DNA of 64,000 nt from CAVQTK01 sp963716455 (GCA_963716455.1 CAVQTK010000009.1:1-64000); one strand, 5' to 3'. Shown: positions 37,424-47,523, counted from the stretch's first letter. The notes: a model not told the origin generated them from the letters alone. A program made the numbers and translations.

Positions 37424-40207
37424 TTACTCAAAAGGCTCTCCGCAGTAGCAGGAAATTTGCACACCAGCCAAATCGCGTAATTTTGCCATTTCTTGCCATC
37501 CTTGGCCTTCGGGGGTGATGATTTCACCTACTGTAACCATCACGGTAGTGGGAGTTAATAACCACTTATTGTCCGGCAACATGCGCCGCGTTCCATTTAA
37601 GCTGATCGGACATACAGGAATGTTGGTTTCAACCGATAATTTAAAAGCACCCATTTTAAACGGGCGTAATCCCACTTTATCGGTAAAAGTTCCTTCAGGG
37701 AAAATTAATAGTGAACGCTGTTGCAACAATGCTGTTTCTATTAATTTTTCATCCTGAAGGCTCTCCAGAAAATCGAAGCGATTGACGGGTATATAGGCCA
37801 ATTTCTTTATAAAAGTGCTAAGTAAAGGCACCTTCAATAATTCTTTTTTAACCACAAAGGCAAAATCTATGGGTAAAGCTGCTAATAAAATTATGGCATC
37901 TACATAGCTCGCATGGTTGGCTACTAAAATATGCACTTGATCCTGTAAATCAGGTCTATAGCCGTTAACTTTGACGTGACAGTTTATTAATTTCAGAATC
38001 AGCTTAGTCCATTGACGAACCCACCACAAAGTTCGGTTATGAGAACAGGGCAGAACTAGTAACCATAAAGGAGGAACAGTTAATATCAAACATATTCCAG
38101 CATAGATCATAAAAATTCTTTTTCCTAAGTTAACAATGCCCCGCAAAATTTTATTACCCAAACCAGAAAAGAAGATTTTTCCCATTTGCACCCACACCGG
38201 CCAAGTGCGACGAGTTAAACAACCTTGTAAATAAGCTTTTTTACAGGCTGAGCGTTGTAATTTACCACTTGAAGTTTTAGGCAAGGTTCTTGGAGGTACC
38301 AAGATAACTTGAGGAGAGATATCTAATGCTTCTGCCACTGCAGTAACAATTTGATGAGAGATTTCTTTGTCAACTATCCATTTTTTTTGCCGTACCTCTG
38401 CCACCACCACACATTGCTCAGTACCCTTTTCGACATCGGTAATGCCAAAAGCAATGACACATCCCTTACGAATAGACACTAGATTATCCGCAATAGCTTC
38501 TATTTCTTGAGGATAAATATTACGCCCGGCAATGATAATCAGATCTTTTTTTCTACCAGCAATAAAAATGTCTCCTTCTGCTTGATATGCTAAATCTCCA
38601 GAATCCCACCAACCTTCATGATAAATAGCTCTAGTTGCAATTGCATTACGATAATAACCACGCATGCTCGAGGGTCCTTTAAACTGTAAATGTCCCACTT
38701 GACGATCTTCAAGCAATTGATGAGTATCATCGACGATACGCACTTCATGACCTGGTAATGGCCTTCCACAAGATACCATGGCTAAACCCGTAGCTTGTGA
38801 AAGAGATGGAGATATAGATTTTGCTTTACCCTGCTCATTGAAAACTTTACGTTCTATATAATCTATTCTAGGGATACGATTAAGCTCCGGGAAAACCAGG
38901 GCCACAGTAGATTCAGCTAAGCCATATACAGGTAAAAATGCTTGAGGATTAAATTGATAAGAAGCAAACTTATCGGTAAATTTTTTGATTGTATTTGCAT
39001 GTATGGTTTCTGCCCCATTTAATGCCAAACGCCACGAGCTTAAATCTAACCCTGAAATTTTACTTTCATCAATTTTATTAACACAAAGTTCATAAGCAAA
39101 ATTAGGTCCCGCAGAAATGGTCCCTCGATAATAGTCCATTGCCCACAGCCAACGCTCAGCTCGAGTTAAAAACATAAGTGGCGAAAAAATAATAATAGGA
39201 ATGCCATGATATAAGCTGCCCAACCAAGCTCCTATCAATCCCATGTCATGGTATAACGGCAACCAACTGACAATTACATCACGGGAATTAATTTGCAGAG
39301 CTAAACCAACGGCACGAATATTAGCTAATATATTTTGATGAGTTAACACTACTCCTTTTGGATCGCCAGTACTTCCAGAAGTATACTGAATTAAAGCTAC
39401 ATCAGTAGCTAAAATAATTTTCTGATAAAATGGAGAAGATTTTTCTAGCAACTCTTCAACAGTGCAAACCATACGTAATTCAGGAAGAAAAGACTTTAAC
39501 CATTGGCTTAACCTTCGTGCTGCAGAAAAAGTAATAAGGTAACGAATTTGCGCATTCGATAATATTTTCGCCTCACGGCGTATGTATTCTTCTATACGAT
39601 TGGCTTGAGTAGGCGGATAGATAGGAACAGGAACACCTCCAGCTAGCAAGATACCAAAAAAAGACCAAAAAAATTCGCGAGAAGTAGGCAACATAATGGC
39701 CACTGTCTCTCCTGGTTGCAATGACTGCTCAATTAAAGCTTGGGCAATATCACTACCTTTTTTCAACAATTCCCCATAAGTAATAATTTGCTCATTGCCA
39801 TAGTCATCAGGTAAGTAAATATGAGGTCTTTCAGGTTCCAGTTGTCCATACTGAAACAATAAATCAATTAAAGTTTCAGTCGAATTGGGATCAATCCGGG
39901 ATGGACCAAATGGGAAGTAAAATTTCTTTTTTTCTTTTTGGACAATAGGAACAACTTGTTGCAGAGCAGAAATAAAATCCTGCAGTGAAATTATTTTTGC
40001 CAACTGCACATCTGGAATTTGCACTGCAAATTCATTTTCGATACGGCGAAATAATTCCGCTTGTTCCAAGCTACCTAAGCCTAGATCATGCTCTAAAGAA
40101 TCTTTTAATGAAAGCTCCTTCTCAATTTTTTTTGATTTTAATTCAGTCAGGAAATCATATGTAATTTTTATTAATCGTGATTCTACCATTGATAATTCTT
40201 TAGACAT
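37424..40207 (-). CDS. ACP-fatty acyl-AMP ligase-acyltransferase fusion
   Basis: About 927 residues from ATG 40207 (TAGGA eight bases upstream). Domains in order: acyl carrier protein (about 1-85) with the phosphopantetheine Ser in DLGLGSLEQAELF; a FAAL-type AMP-binding domain (about 110-660) with IQYTSGSTGDPKGVVLTHQN, SWLPLYHDMGLIG and WWDSGDLAY; and a membrane-associated PlsC-type acyltransferase (about 690-927) with NHASYVDA (HX4D) and FPEGTFTDK. It could activate a fatty acid as acyl-AMP, load it on its own ACP and transfer it to a lipid acceptor on the membrane. The pathway product is not known. It is seven bases after ada on the same strand. Confidence 0.9.
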   Translation of the reverse strand: MSKELSMVESRLIKITYDFLTELKSKKIEKELSLKDSLEHDLGLGSLEQAELFRRIENEFAVQIPDVQLAKIISLQDFISALQQVVPIVQKEKKKFYFPFGPSRIDPNSTETLIDLLFQYGQLEPERPHIYLPDDYGNEQIITYGELLKKGSDIAQALIEQSLQPGETVAIMLPTSREFFWSFFGILLAGGVPVPIYPPTQANRIEEYIRREAKILSNAQIRYLITFSAARRLSQWLKSFLPELRMVCTVEELLEKSSPFYQKIILATDVALIQYTSGSTGDPKGVVLTHQNILANIRAVGLALQINSRDVIVSWLPLYHDMGLIGAWLGSLYHGIPIIIFSPLMFLTRAERWLWAMDYYRGTISAGPNFAYELCVNKIDESKISGLDLSSWRLALNGAETIHANTIKKFTDKFASYQFNPQAFLPVYGLAESTVALVFPELNRIPRIDYIERKVFNEQGKAKSISPSLSQATGLAMVSCGRPLPGHEVRIVDDTHQLLEDRQVGHLQFKGPSSMRGYYRNAIATRAIYHEGWWDSGDLAYQAEGDIFIAGRKKDLIIIAGRNIYPQEIEAIADNLVSIRKGCVIAFGITDVEKGTEQCVVVAEVRQKKWIVDKEISHQIVTAVAEALDISPQVILVPPRTLPKTSSGKLQRSACKKAYLQGCLTRRTWPVWVQMGKIFFSGLGNKILRGIVNLGKRIFMIYAGICLILTVPPLWLLVLPCSHNRTLWWVRQWTKLILKLINCHVKVNGYRPDLQDQVHILVANHASYVDAIILLAALPIDFAFVVKKELLKVPLLSTFIKKLAYIPVNRFDFLESLQDEKLIETALLQQRSLLIFPEGTFTDKVGLRPFKMGAFKLSVETNIPVCPISLNGTRRMLPDNKWLLTPTTVMVTVGEIITPEGQGWQEMAKLRDLAGVQISCYCGEPFE

Positions 40208-40234
40208 AATATTCCTATATAAGTTCACGTTCTA

Positions 40235-41326
40235 CTAAGAATAATAAAGCCATGAAGAAATATCTAGATTTTTTGTGACAAACGAAACTTTTTCATGGTT
40301 TAGAAGCCATTGTTTTCGTATTAACCCTCCACCATAACCACCTAATTCGCCATTGCTATTAATAACACGATGGCAAGGAATGATAATAGCTAATTGATTT
40401 GAGCCATTAGCATGAGCAACCGCGCGGAAGGCCGTAGGTCTTGCAACGGCTTTAGCGACATCTAAATAAGAACGTGTTTCACCAAAAGGAATTTTTTTCA
40501 ATTCTTCCCACACAAATTTTTGGAATGGCGATCCTAAAAAGAACAATGGAGTATGAAATTCTTTTAAAGTGCCGGCAAAATAAGCTTTTAGTTCCTTTTC
40601 AAGCAAATTAATGGGTGGTGTATAGCCAGGAATGATCACTGACTGGGTTCTTATCCTTAAGCGTTCAATTTTACGTTCTAATCCTCGACAATCCACAAAT
40701 TCAATCAAATATAAAGCCTCATCAGAAGCGATAGCAATCATTGGCCCAAGCGGCGTATCTAACCAAGCTGCTTTAAGAATATTATTATATCCCAATTTGG
40801 TAGGTGCGGCTCCCATAATACGGGAAAAAGCATCGCGAAAACCACTACTTGATTCATAACCAGCCGAAAGTTGTGCCTCTATCACTGTATCTCCCGCCCT
40901 TATCTGTTTTATAGATAAGCCAATACGTCGAGCACGCGCATATCCAACAAAAGTCAGGCCAAATCTTTTTTTGAATTGACGCCTTGCAGTTGTAGCATCT
41001 ATAGACAAATTTTGAAAATCGCTGTCTTTCCAGCGTTTTGCGGGATCCTCCTCAACAGCTTTTATTAGCATGTTCACAACTTTTGAAATTTGATTGGGAT
41101 AAGCAAGTGGCTGACAACGTTTACACGGACGAAAGGAAGCAAATAATGCTTGCTTAATTGTTTCGAAAAATTCACAATTCACGAACTTTGGTTTTCTTGC
41201 CGGACAAGTTGGACGACAAAACACCCCCGTCGTTTTTACACCCACGTAAAAAACTCCTTCATACTCTGTTTTTTTACTGAGTAATGCCTGGTAGTATTCT
41301 CTCTTTCGTGCATCATCGATCATCAA
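40235..41326 (-). CDS. ada: Bifunctional DNA repair methyltransferase/regulator Ada
   Basis: This 363-residue protein has the full Ada layout. The N-terminal zinc domain has Cys37, Cys41, Cys68 and Cys71 (VFCRPTCPARKP and FRPCKRC), used for phosphotriester repair. An AraC-type helix-turn-helix follows (about 90-185), then the O6-methylguanine methyltransferase with acceptor Cys318 in IIPCHRVINSNGELGGYGGG. Methylated Ada activates adaptive-response genes. The downstream lipid-fusion gene starts 27 bases later and may be co-transcribed, although no functional link is known. Confidence 0.95.
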   Translation of the reverse strand: MMIDDARKREYYQALLSKKTEYEGVFYVGVKTTGVFCRPTCPARKPKFVNCEFFETIKQALFASFRPCKRCQPLAYPNQISKVVNMLIKAVEEDPAKRWKDSDFQNLSIDATTARRQFKKRFGLTFVGYARARRIGLSIKQIRAGDTVIEAQLSAGYESSSGFRDAFSRIMGAAPTKLGYNNILKAAWLDTPLGPMIAIASDEALYLIEFVDCRGLERKIERLRIRTQSVIIPGYTPPINLLEKELKAYFAGTLKEFHTPLFFLGSPFQKFVWEELKKIPFGETRSYLDVAKAVARPTAFRAVAHANGSNQLAIIIPCHRVINSNGELGGYGGGLIRKQWLLNHEKVSFVTKNLDISSWLYYS

Positions 41327-41439
41327 TAGTCTCCAAATCTCTTAATCGTATTATTATAACGTATTGATTTAAATCTGTAGCCGAAATTTGGACTTTAATT
41401 TTTATAGCAGTTCCCGTTTCTATAAAAATGGAAATTGCT

Positions 41440-41476
41440 ATAAAAAATAAAAATTCCCGCGGCAAGCCGCGGCGAA
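41440..41476 (-). terminator. Intrinsic terminator after corA-like gene
   Basis: On the minus strand GCCGCGG/CCGCGGC (41457-41472) forms a seven-bp GC stem with a tiny loop, directly after the corA-like stop, followed by an A/T tract (GAATTTTTATTTTTTATAG read on that strand). This is a good rho-independent terminator for the transporter gene. Confidence 0.7.
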
Positions 41477-41481
41477 CAAAT

Positions 41482-42456
41482 TTAAAACCATTTCTTTTTT
41501 TTGAAAATATAAACCAGTAAAAGACCACACAAAACCATAAGCCCAAGTGCACCAAAATAACCGTATTTCCAATGCTGCTCGGGTATATAAAAATTCATTC
41601 CATATATTCCAGCAATTAAAGACAAGGGTAAGAAAATAGCTGTTATCGCTGTCAAAATTTTCATTGATTTACTAATATTTTGCATCAAGGCATTATCAAT
41701 TTGATCCAAAACACTATTTAAAATAGCTCGGATTGAATCTATTTGCATAAAAATAATTTGGCTATTATTAAAAAGATTTCTTAGTGAATGTTGGCACTTT
41801 GGAGATATCACTGGTATACTTCTTGCCGAAATTCGCATCAAAGTATCGCGAATTGTTGAAATATAATATTTAGTTTTGGTAGCCTGTTTTTTTATATTCA
41901 TGACTTCATTATAAAGCTGTTCCGGCATTCCTCGAACTTTTAAATCTATCTGATGTGATGATAATTCAAAATCAAGCAGCACTTTAGAATAATCATTAAT
42001 AATGTTATCTAACAACAAAAACAAAATAAAACAAGAAGTTTTTGCATACGGTAAAGCTTTTTGACAATTTTTCCTGAATAATTTTAAAGCCGGAATTTCC
42101 ACATTAGCTGCTGTAAAACAAAAGCGAGGAGTCAGATAAATCATCAATTTTTTAAATTCAATTTCTGATTCCATTTCAAGGTTAGTAGAAACTACACATT
42201 CGATTTGAATACTAAGTGAGGCTTCATCATCCAACACGGTTTGAATAGTATCTTCAACATGACAAGCTTCGATCACATTGCTGGGTAGTTGTAATTTTTC
42301 AGCAATTAACTGCAGATATTTTTTTTGCTGTAAGTTAACATGAATCCAATAGATTTTATGTTCTTGAGCATCTATTGCAAACTCTTCAAGATTCAATTCT
42401 CGAAGCTGATTTTTTAGTAAATCAAATTCAATAATCATTGATTCAAAAACGTCCAT
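41482..42456 (-). CDS. corA: CorA-like divalent cation transporter
   Basis: This 324-residue protein has a large N-terminal cytoplasmic domain, a long helix and two C-terminal membrane segments. The pore signature appears as IYGMNF, followed by EQHWKYGYFGALGLM and a basic KKKKWF tail, the CorA arrangement. CorA pentamers import Mg2+ (also Co2+/Ni2+). It stands alone, and a strong terminator follows its stop. Confidence 0.85.
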   Translation of the reverse strand: MDVFESMIIEFDLLKNQLRELNLEEFAIDAQEHKIYWIHVNLQQKKYLQLIAEKLQLPSNVIEACHVEDTIQTVLDDEASLSIQIECVVSTNLEMESEIEFKKLMIYLTPRFCFTAANVEIPALKLFRKNCQKALPYAKTSCFILFLLLDNIINDYSKVLLDFELSSHQIDLKVRGMPEQLYNEVMNIKKQATKTKYYISTIRDTLMRISARSIPVISPKCQHSLRNLFNNSQIIFMQIDSIRAILNSVLDQIDNALMQNISKSMKILTAITAIFLPLSLIAGIYGMNFYIPEQHWKYGYFGALGLMVLCGLLLVYIFKKKKWF

Positions 42457-42800
42457 ATTTTTCCTTAGAATTATATCTAATTGTAAGACCTGATTTTCCC
42501 TAACAATTTAGTTTTCTTTAGCATATCAATATAGAATATTTTAAAGTCCCTTTCTTCAGAAATTTACTATTAAAATGCATTTTATGCAACTTTTTATATC
42601 TTATTAACATGGCAAAAGGATTAGGTAACTAGATAACAAGTTATCATATATTATTTCTTGAGATAAGCCTATGTGACAAAGTAACCCAGAAAATGATGCT
42701 TTTCTCCAAATCCCATATTGCTTTGACATGGGCATTAAAATATAATGCATCTTTAATGTTTTATTAGTTGACCCAAATTATTTGCGCGGAGTAGAAAGAT
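42457..42800. other. AT-rich intergenic region
   Basis: These 344 AT-rich bases lie between divergent genes. TTGACA near 42722 is followed by TATAAT only 12 bases later, too close for a normal promoter. GGAG lies nine bases before the next start. No RNA, repeat or operator was recognised. Confidence 0.4.
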
Positions 42801-44111
42801 ATGAAAGACGAAATCCCCGGGTTATTAACAAATACTGAAACTAAACTCCTTCCTCTTGCTCACGAACAAAAAAAAAATTCTCAAGAGCAAGCTAGTTTAA
42901 CTATCCAATCCTTTTGGAGAAAAAAAAGCTTTTTTGCCAAATTTCTATGCTTATTGGAAGCAACACCTATTGAGATCAGCCTAGGTTACTTCAATAATCT
43001 ATTTAATAAAATGCTTGATTATTGCATTATTCTAGAAGCTCATTTTAGTTTACAGATAGTGCCCGATGAAAAAACGAAATCCCACATTCATGTATTTAGA
43101 TGCAAAGACAGTAAACCTATAGTAAAAAGCAAGGTGACACTTGATCTGAAATCAACTGACAATGGATTAACAGTGGAAGAGCTAAAAATTTTACAAACAA
43201 TAATTCAGCTAAAATCACCCAAAGTAATGACGCTATCTGAAAATAACGTATTATTCTCCAAGCTCTCTGCACTTTGCAGTTATGATCTGCACATTAAAAA
43301 CGATTTAAAAATAATTACCCGAGCTATTTTTACTCCACCCTATAAATCTTCCCTACGTCAATCTAATAAAACCTTAGGTCATTTAATGGATATACTTATA
43401 TTTTTATTTGCTGATAAAAAATCTCTATCCATAGATATTATTAGAGTTTTGAAAGACGCATTTACTATTATGAGTTCCCCTAAAGAATTAAAAGTTACTC
43501 ATATTGAAGATGAAACATATCATCAAGTTAATTTAATTGAATTAAGGGAAAAAATGGCTTCCCAAAAGAAGGAAACTTATTGGGGGGAGAGCAGAGATAT
43601 AAAAGCAACGGATATTGTAACTGTGATCCATTACGGCGGCCATCAATCCATTCGCAGCTTCATCTATCGTGGAAAACCAGGATATCGACTTACGTCGGAT
43701 ACAGGCTTAGGATTACAAGTTACACCAATTCAAGGGCAACTTACCTATAAAGAACTCTTTCAAAACTACCCTATTGCTTGGAAATATAGGGGAAGAGATA
43801 TGAATTCAATAACAGCATATGATGATCAAGCTTTACTTTTTGCTTACATTGAAGCAAAACACCTATTACCCGCTTATAATGACAATGAGGCTGGTTTAAG
43901 ACCTGAGTCCGTAGTCTATTTAAAAGGAATTAAAATAGAAAAACTTTCTACTACAAATAAAAATGTGAATTATAGATGGATGTATATGGGTGACAGTAAA
44001 ACATCGTTGTTCGCACCCTATTCTGGGAAAAGCACAAAATTGCTTTCTGCGCGTTGCCAATCCTCAGCTGAAAGAGTTGAAAAATATTTTATGCAAGCAC
44101 TAGATCTATGA
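42801..44111 (+). CDS. Unrecognised protein with IQ-like motif
   Basis: The protein has 436 residues, soluble and highly charged. Residues ~30-45 read SLTIQSFWRKKSFFAKF, which resembles a calmodulin-binding IQ motif (IQxxxRxx with W in place of part of the spacer). The C-terminal half holds SIRSFIYRGKPGYRLTSD and ALLFAYIEAKHLLPAYNDN. I do not recognise the family. No signal peptide or membrane segment is visible. Its position between other effector-like genes, together with the eukaryote-like motif, makes a secreted effector plausible, but that is inference. Confidence 0.7.
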   Translation: MKDEIPGLLTNTETKLLPLAHEQKKNSQEQASLTIQSFWRKKSFFAKFLCLLEATPIEISLGYFNNLFNKMLDYCIILEAHFSLQIVPDEKTKSHIHVFRCKDSKPIVKSKVTLDLKSTDNGLTVEELKILQTIIQLKSPKVMTLSENNVLFSKLSALCSYDLHIKNDLKIITRAIFTPPYKSSLRQSNKTLGHLMDILIFLFADKKSLSIDIIRVLKDAFTIMSSPKELKVTHIEDETYHQVNLIELREKMASQKKETYWGESRDIKATDIVTVIHYGGHQSIRSFIYRGKPGYRLTSDTGLGLQVTPIQGQLTYKELFQNYPIAWKYRGRDMNSITAYDDQALLFAYIEAKHLLPAYNDNEAGLRPESVVYLKGIKIEKLSTTNKNVNYRWMYMGDSKTSLFAPYSGKSTKLLSARCQSSAERVEKYFMQALDL

Positions 44112-44131
44112 ATGTAAACCGTTCATGAGGT

Positions 44132-44275
44132 TTAATTTGCCAACGCAGAAAGCCCAATTTTATAATAAATATCAGGCACTTCAAAATTAGATTGAGACGT
44201 ATCGTTTTTATAAAAAAATTCACCCCACCTTTTTGTGCTTTCTTCATGAAATCTAAACAAAGTTATTTTCCACAT
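44132..44275 (-). CDS. Possible 47-residue small ORF
   Basis: This short frame starts MWKITLFRFHEESTKRW and has protein-like composition. Further upstream on the same strand (about 44285-44420) another open frame reads KEEREKRSGFFDFLKKINF without its own start. The two may be remnants of one decayed gene. No family is recognised. The rest of the 527-base gap (44112-44638) is AT-rich and shows nothing else. Confidence 0.3.
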   Translation of the reverse strand: MWKITLFRFHEESTKRWGEFFYKNDTSQSNFEVPDIYYKIGLSALAN

Positions 44276-44638
44276 TTCTATAATTTACTCATTGCAAAAC
44301 GTTCTTTTTTGTAAAAAATTTATTTTTTTGAGAAAATCAAAAAAGCCACTCCGCTTTTCACGCTCTTCTTTTGAAAACACGCCGCCATCAGATTTATCTT
44401 CCTTATTTTCATGAGTAACCCCTATTTTTTGGTTCCGTATACCTCACCTTTTTTAGACCATTATAATTATTTTTATTATTTTAATTTACTTCTATTAAGA
44501 AAACCTTAAGCCAACTCGGCAAAAAAATAGAAAATCTGTCAGAGAAAAGCAGAAATTAATCCGGCCTTAAGGTTATTACCTTATCATTAGAGACTATTGC
44601 AAAAAAATATTAAAAAATAAAATTTATAGAAGGTTAGT

Positions 44639-47419
44639 ATGCGAATAGATTTAGAAATGAATGAAAATTTTAGAAAACTATCCCAAGCTATTGAAGATAA
44701 CAATTTGGAATATTTGCAAAAAGAATTAAAATCTACAGGCGAATATATCGATCTTATACAAGATCCTAAAACTGGGATTAACTTGCTTGAATTTGCACTT
44801 AAGTCTAATTGCAATGAAGCAGTTTTGGAACTGTTAGTTACAGCTGGATTTAAAATAGAATCTAATCCGCTATTCTCCCTCTTTTATCAATTAAAATATG
44901 CTATCGAAAGTGGGGATCCAAATAAAATAAAATTTCTAATAAAGCATGGACTGCAACTTAAACATTTCTTAACAACCCCTACCGGAGAAAAAATTTCCGT
45001 TGCAGAAATAATAAAATTATTAGCAGAAGAAAACGATTACGTTACCTGTAGTCCATCGATAGCAGAATTTCTCGCAACTCAAAGTAATTTTGAGGAAAAA
45101 TCTTCATCTGCAACATCAGGCATGGACGTAGCAATCCATCTGGATAAAATAATTCGCAAGAAAAATATATTTATAGAACGACACCTACAAATTCTACGAA
45201 ATTTATTGCCTACTTTACAATCTGAAGAGGAACAACATCAAGTAAAAGAAAAAATTGATGGCCTTCTTAATTTACAAAAACAAAACAATTTATGGAAATA
45301 TAAGTGTCTAGAAATGTTGGGAATAAACCCTAATATTATGCTCACCTTCCGAGGAGATGATCGGGATCCTAAAATAATTTTTCGTGATGGGTTTATTTCC
45401 AAAGATCCAGAAGGGTTAAAATTTGTTGATAAATTTGGAATTAAAGGAGGCGTTTGTTTTAGTAGACGTATTAGCGCTGCCGCCTGTTTTCCTTATCAAG
45501 GAAATATAACTAAAACATATATATATATCACTGCCCTAGAAATTCCTCTAGATAATAATGATAAAATCTTTAAACAAGAAAGTGACCAATCTTCTTCTTA
45601 CTTCACCAATACCCATGGCCGACTAGCCTTGGAAGTTGTATCAGGCTCATCTAAAGAAAATAGGCGTTTGCTAGTTGCCCATGAAATTGCTGTTGATAAA
45701 GAAGTTCCTGGAGATCATATCTTTTGTGCAATAGAAGTAACCCGTAACTGGAATGACTCTAAAGATGTAAGCAAAGGCGGTTCTTATAGCTTGGTGAAAG
45801 ATTCAATAATTTATAATAGCAATCGTGATCCAGCTATTTTTACCCCTGAAATGAGTAACTTAATTGAAACATTCTTATCTTCAGAACTGGAAGCACATAA
45901 AGCAGGACCTGTTCCAATGGCCAAATCCCAACTGGGCTTCCACTCTACAAATGGTGAAGAGACTAAAGAGATGGATTCCCCTCTTGATTCAGATGGAGAA
46001 AAAGAGCAGTACGATATCTTGGATGAAAAAAAACGAGAAGATGAAACCAAGAGCCTGCCTATTCATGTAAAAGAAGAAGAGTTAAAAAGCGAAAAAATTC
46101 CTTCGAATCATATGACCGTAAAAGATAAAATTAATGCTTTCGATGATTTATTTTCGGCCATAAAATCAAATGACTTGGAAAAAATTTCAGAATTACAAGA
46201 AAGATATCATTTTAATTTTAATGAAATGTACGATGACAAAACTGGACTGAGTCCCTTAGAATTTGCATTGCAACACAATAGTCGTCGCGAGATACTCGAA
46301 TATTTAGTAAAAGAAGGCGCACAAGTAGAACCCAATCCACTATTTTCTCTGCGAAATCAGTTAAAATTAGCTATAGAAAGTGGCAACCCCAGCAACCTAG
46401 AATTTCTGTTACAACATGGCCTGCAACTCAATTATATTTTTGTTGATGCTGATGGAGAGAAAATTACTGCTATTGAATTTTTAAACCTAATTTATGGCGA
46501 AAACCAAGCACACTCTATTGAAGATCCTACCTCTCAACCCATCAATAAAAAAATATTGGCAATGCTAGAATCAGCAGGTGAAATTAAAATCCACAAAAAT
46601 ATTGGTTCAGATATTACACAAATCCATGATAAAGAGTTGGCAACCTATATTAATAAACAAACTCAAACACAAAAACAATATTTAGAAAATCGTCTCCATA
46701 TTCTCAACGAATTAAAACTAACCTGTTCTGAACGACAAAAAATAGATATCGATAGAAGGATTAATCCTATAACGAGATTAAAAAATGAATTGGATCTATG
46801 GGATTGTCATGAGACGACTGGTATGAATATAAAAGCAATTCGTCAATATTTAGAAACTGGTAAAGATGAAGAAAAAAGGTCACCTGAGCTAAGCAAAGAT
46901 AAATCTAAAGCACGAGATGCAATTTGGAGTGAGTTTAACCTTGATTTACAAAAATATCTATCCCAACCACTTGATAGTGAAGGTGAACAATTTAGAGAGA
47001 AAATATTTTGCCCCATAGTTCTGTATCCAGTTTCATTTGGAGTTCTAGATATGGAAAAGGAATTCTTGATGGAAATCAAGCAACTTATCATTTTAGAAAT
47101 TAAGCGAATAGAGAGTTGCCCTACTTCCTCAACTTCTGTGGAAATTTTATCTAAACTTTTAAGTTATATCGAACAAATTTCAGGTTTTTATATTGAAGCT
47201 GAAATAGGCTCTAAGAAGCAATCCTCTGCTACTCGAGAACCAGCAAAGCTTGAACCAACATCTACACCAGACCCAATTAAGGGTAAAAATTCGCAAATAT
47301 CACCCCTTGTTAGCGGCAGCCTGGTTACTAATCAAAACAAACAGAATAACTCAGGTAAACGCTTGAGTATGGACTACTCGACTTCAAATAATGGAAATTA
47401 TCAAGCCACACCTACATGA
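44639..47419 (+). CDS. Ankyrin-like duplicate flanking putative ADP-ribosyltransferase domain
   Basis: This 926-residue protein starts behind AGAAGG. Residues ~5-125 and ~498-625 are diverged copies of the same ankyrin-like unit, sharing SNPLFSL/PNPLFSL, LAIESG-type helices, HGLQL and GEKI. Between them (about 235-375) lies a domain with FRGDDRDPKIIF (Arg238), CFSRRISAAACFP (Ser275) and AHEIAVDKEVPGDHI (Glu349). The order Arg, Ser, Glu and the E(I/V)AV...(V/I)P...I spacing resemble cholera-toxin-like mono-ADP-ribosyltransferases. The usual first Glu/Gln of ExE is Ala here. The C-terminus is Ser/Thr/Pro-rich. A host-directed toxin or effector is likely but unproven. Confidence 0.7.
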   Translation: MRIDLEMNENFRKLSQAIEDNNLEYLQKELKSTGEYIDLIQDPKTGINLLEFALKSNCNEAVLELLVTAGFKIESNPLFSLFYQLKYAIESGDPNKIKFLIKHGLQLKHFLTTPTGEKISVAEIIKLLAEENDYVTCSPSIAEFLATQSNFEEKSSSATSGMDVAIHLDKIIRKKNIFIERHLQILRNLLPTLQSEEEQHQVKEKIDGLLNLQKQNNLWKYKCLEMLGINPNIMLTFRGDDRDPKIIFRDGFISKDPEGLKFVDKFGIKGGVCFSRRISAAACFPYQGNITKTYIYITALEIPLDNNDKIFKQESDQSSSYFTNTHGRLALEVVSGSSKENRRLLVAHEIAVDKEVPGDHIFCAIEVTRNWNDSKDVSKGGSYSLVKDSIIYNSNRDPAIFTPEMSNLIETFLSSELEAHKAGPVPMAKSQLGFHSTNGEETKEMDSPLDSDGEKEQYDILDEKKREDETKSLPIHVKEEELKSEKIPSNHMTVKDKINAFDDLFSAIKSNDLEKISELQERYHFNFNEMYDDKTGLSPLEFALQHNSRREILEYLVKEGAQVEPNPLFSLRNQLKLAIESGNPSNLEFLLQHGLQLNYIFVDADGEKITAIEFLNLIYGENQAHSIEDPTSQPINKKILAMLESAGEIKIHKNIGSDITQIHDKELATYINKQTQTQKQYLENRLHILNELKLTCSERQKIDIDRRINPITRLKNELDLWDCHETTGMNIKAIRQYLETGKDEEKRSPELSKDKSKARDAIWSEFNLDLQKYLSQPLDSEGEQFREKIFCPIVLYPVSFGVLDMEKEFLMEIKQLIILEIKRIESCPTSSTSVEILSKLLSYIEQISGFYIEAEIGSKKQSSATREPAKLEPTSTPDPIKGKNSQISPLVSGSLVTNQNKQNNSGKRLSMDYSTSNNGNYQATPT

Positions 47420-47523
47420 GCTGAAAATATTGCTAGTTTTTAGCCATCTCGAGACTTGATCTCTGGATTCAGGCATATTTAACAGGGGTACTAGGCAGGG
47501 TACCCCAACTAAGCAATGGTAAG

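Noticed and set aside
42722..42745. TTGACA followed by TATAAT as a promoter
   Set aside because: The boxes are only about 12 bases apart, too close for sigma-70 recognition.
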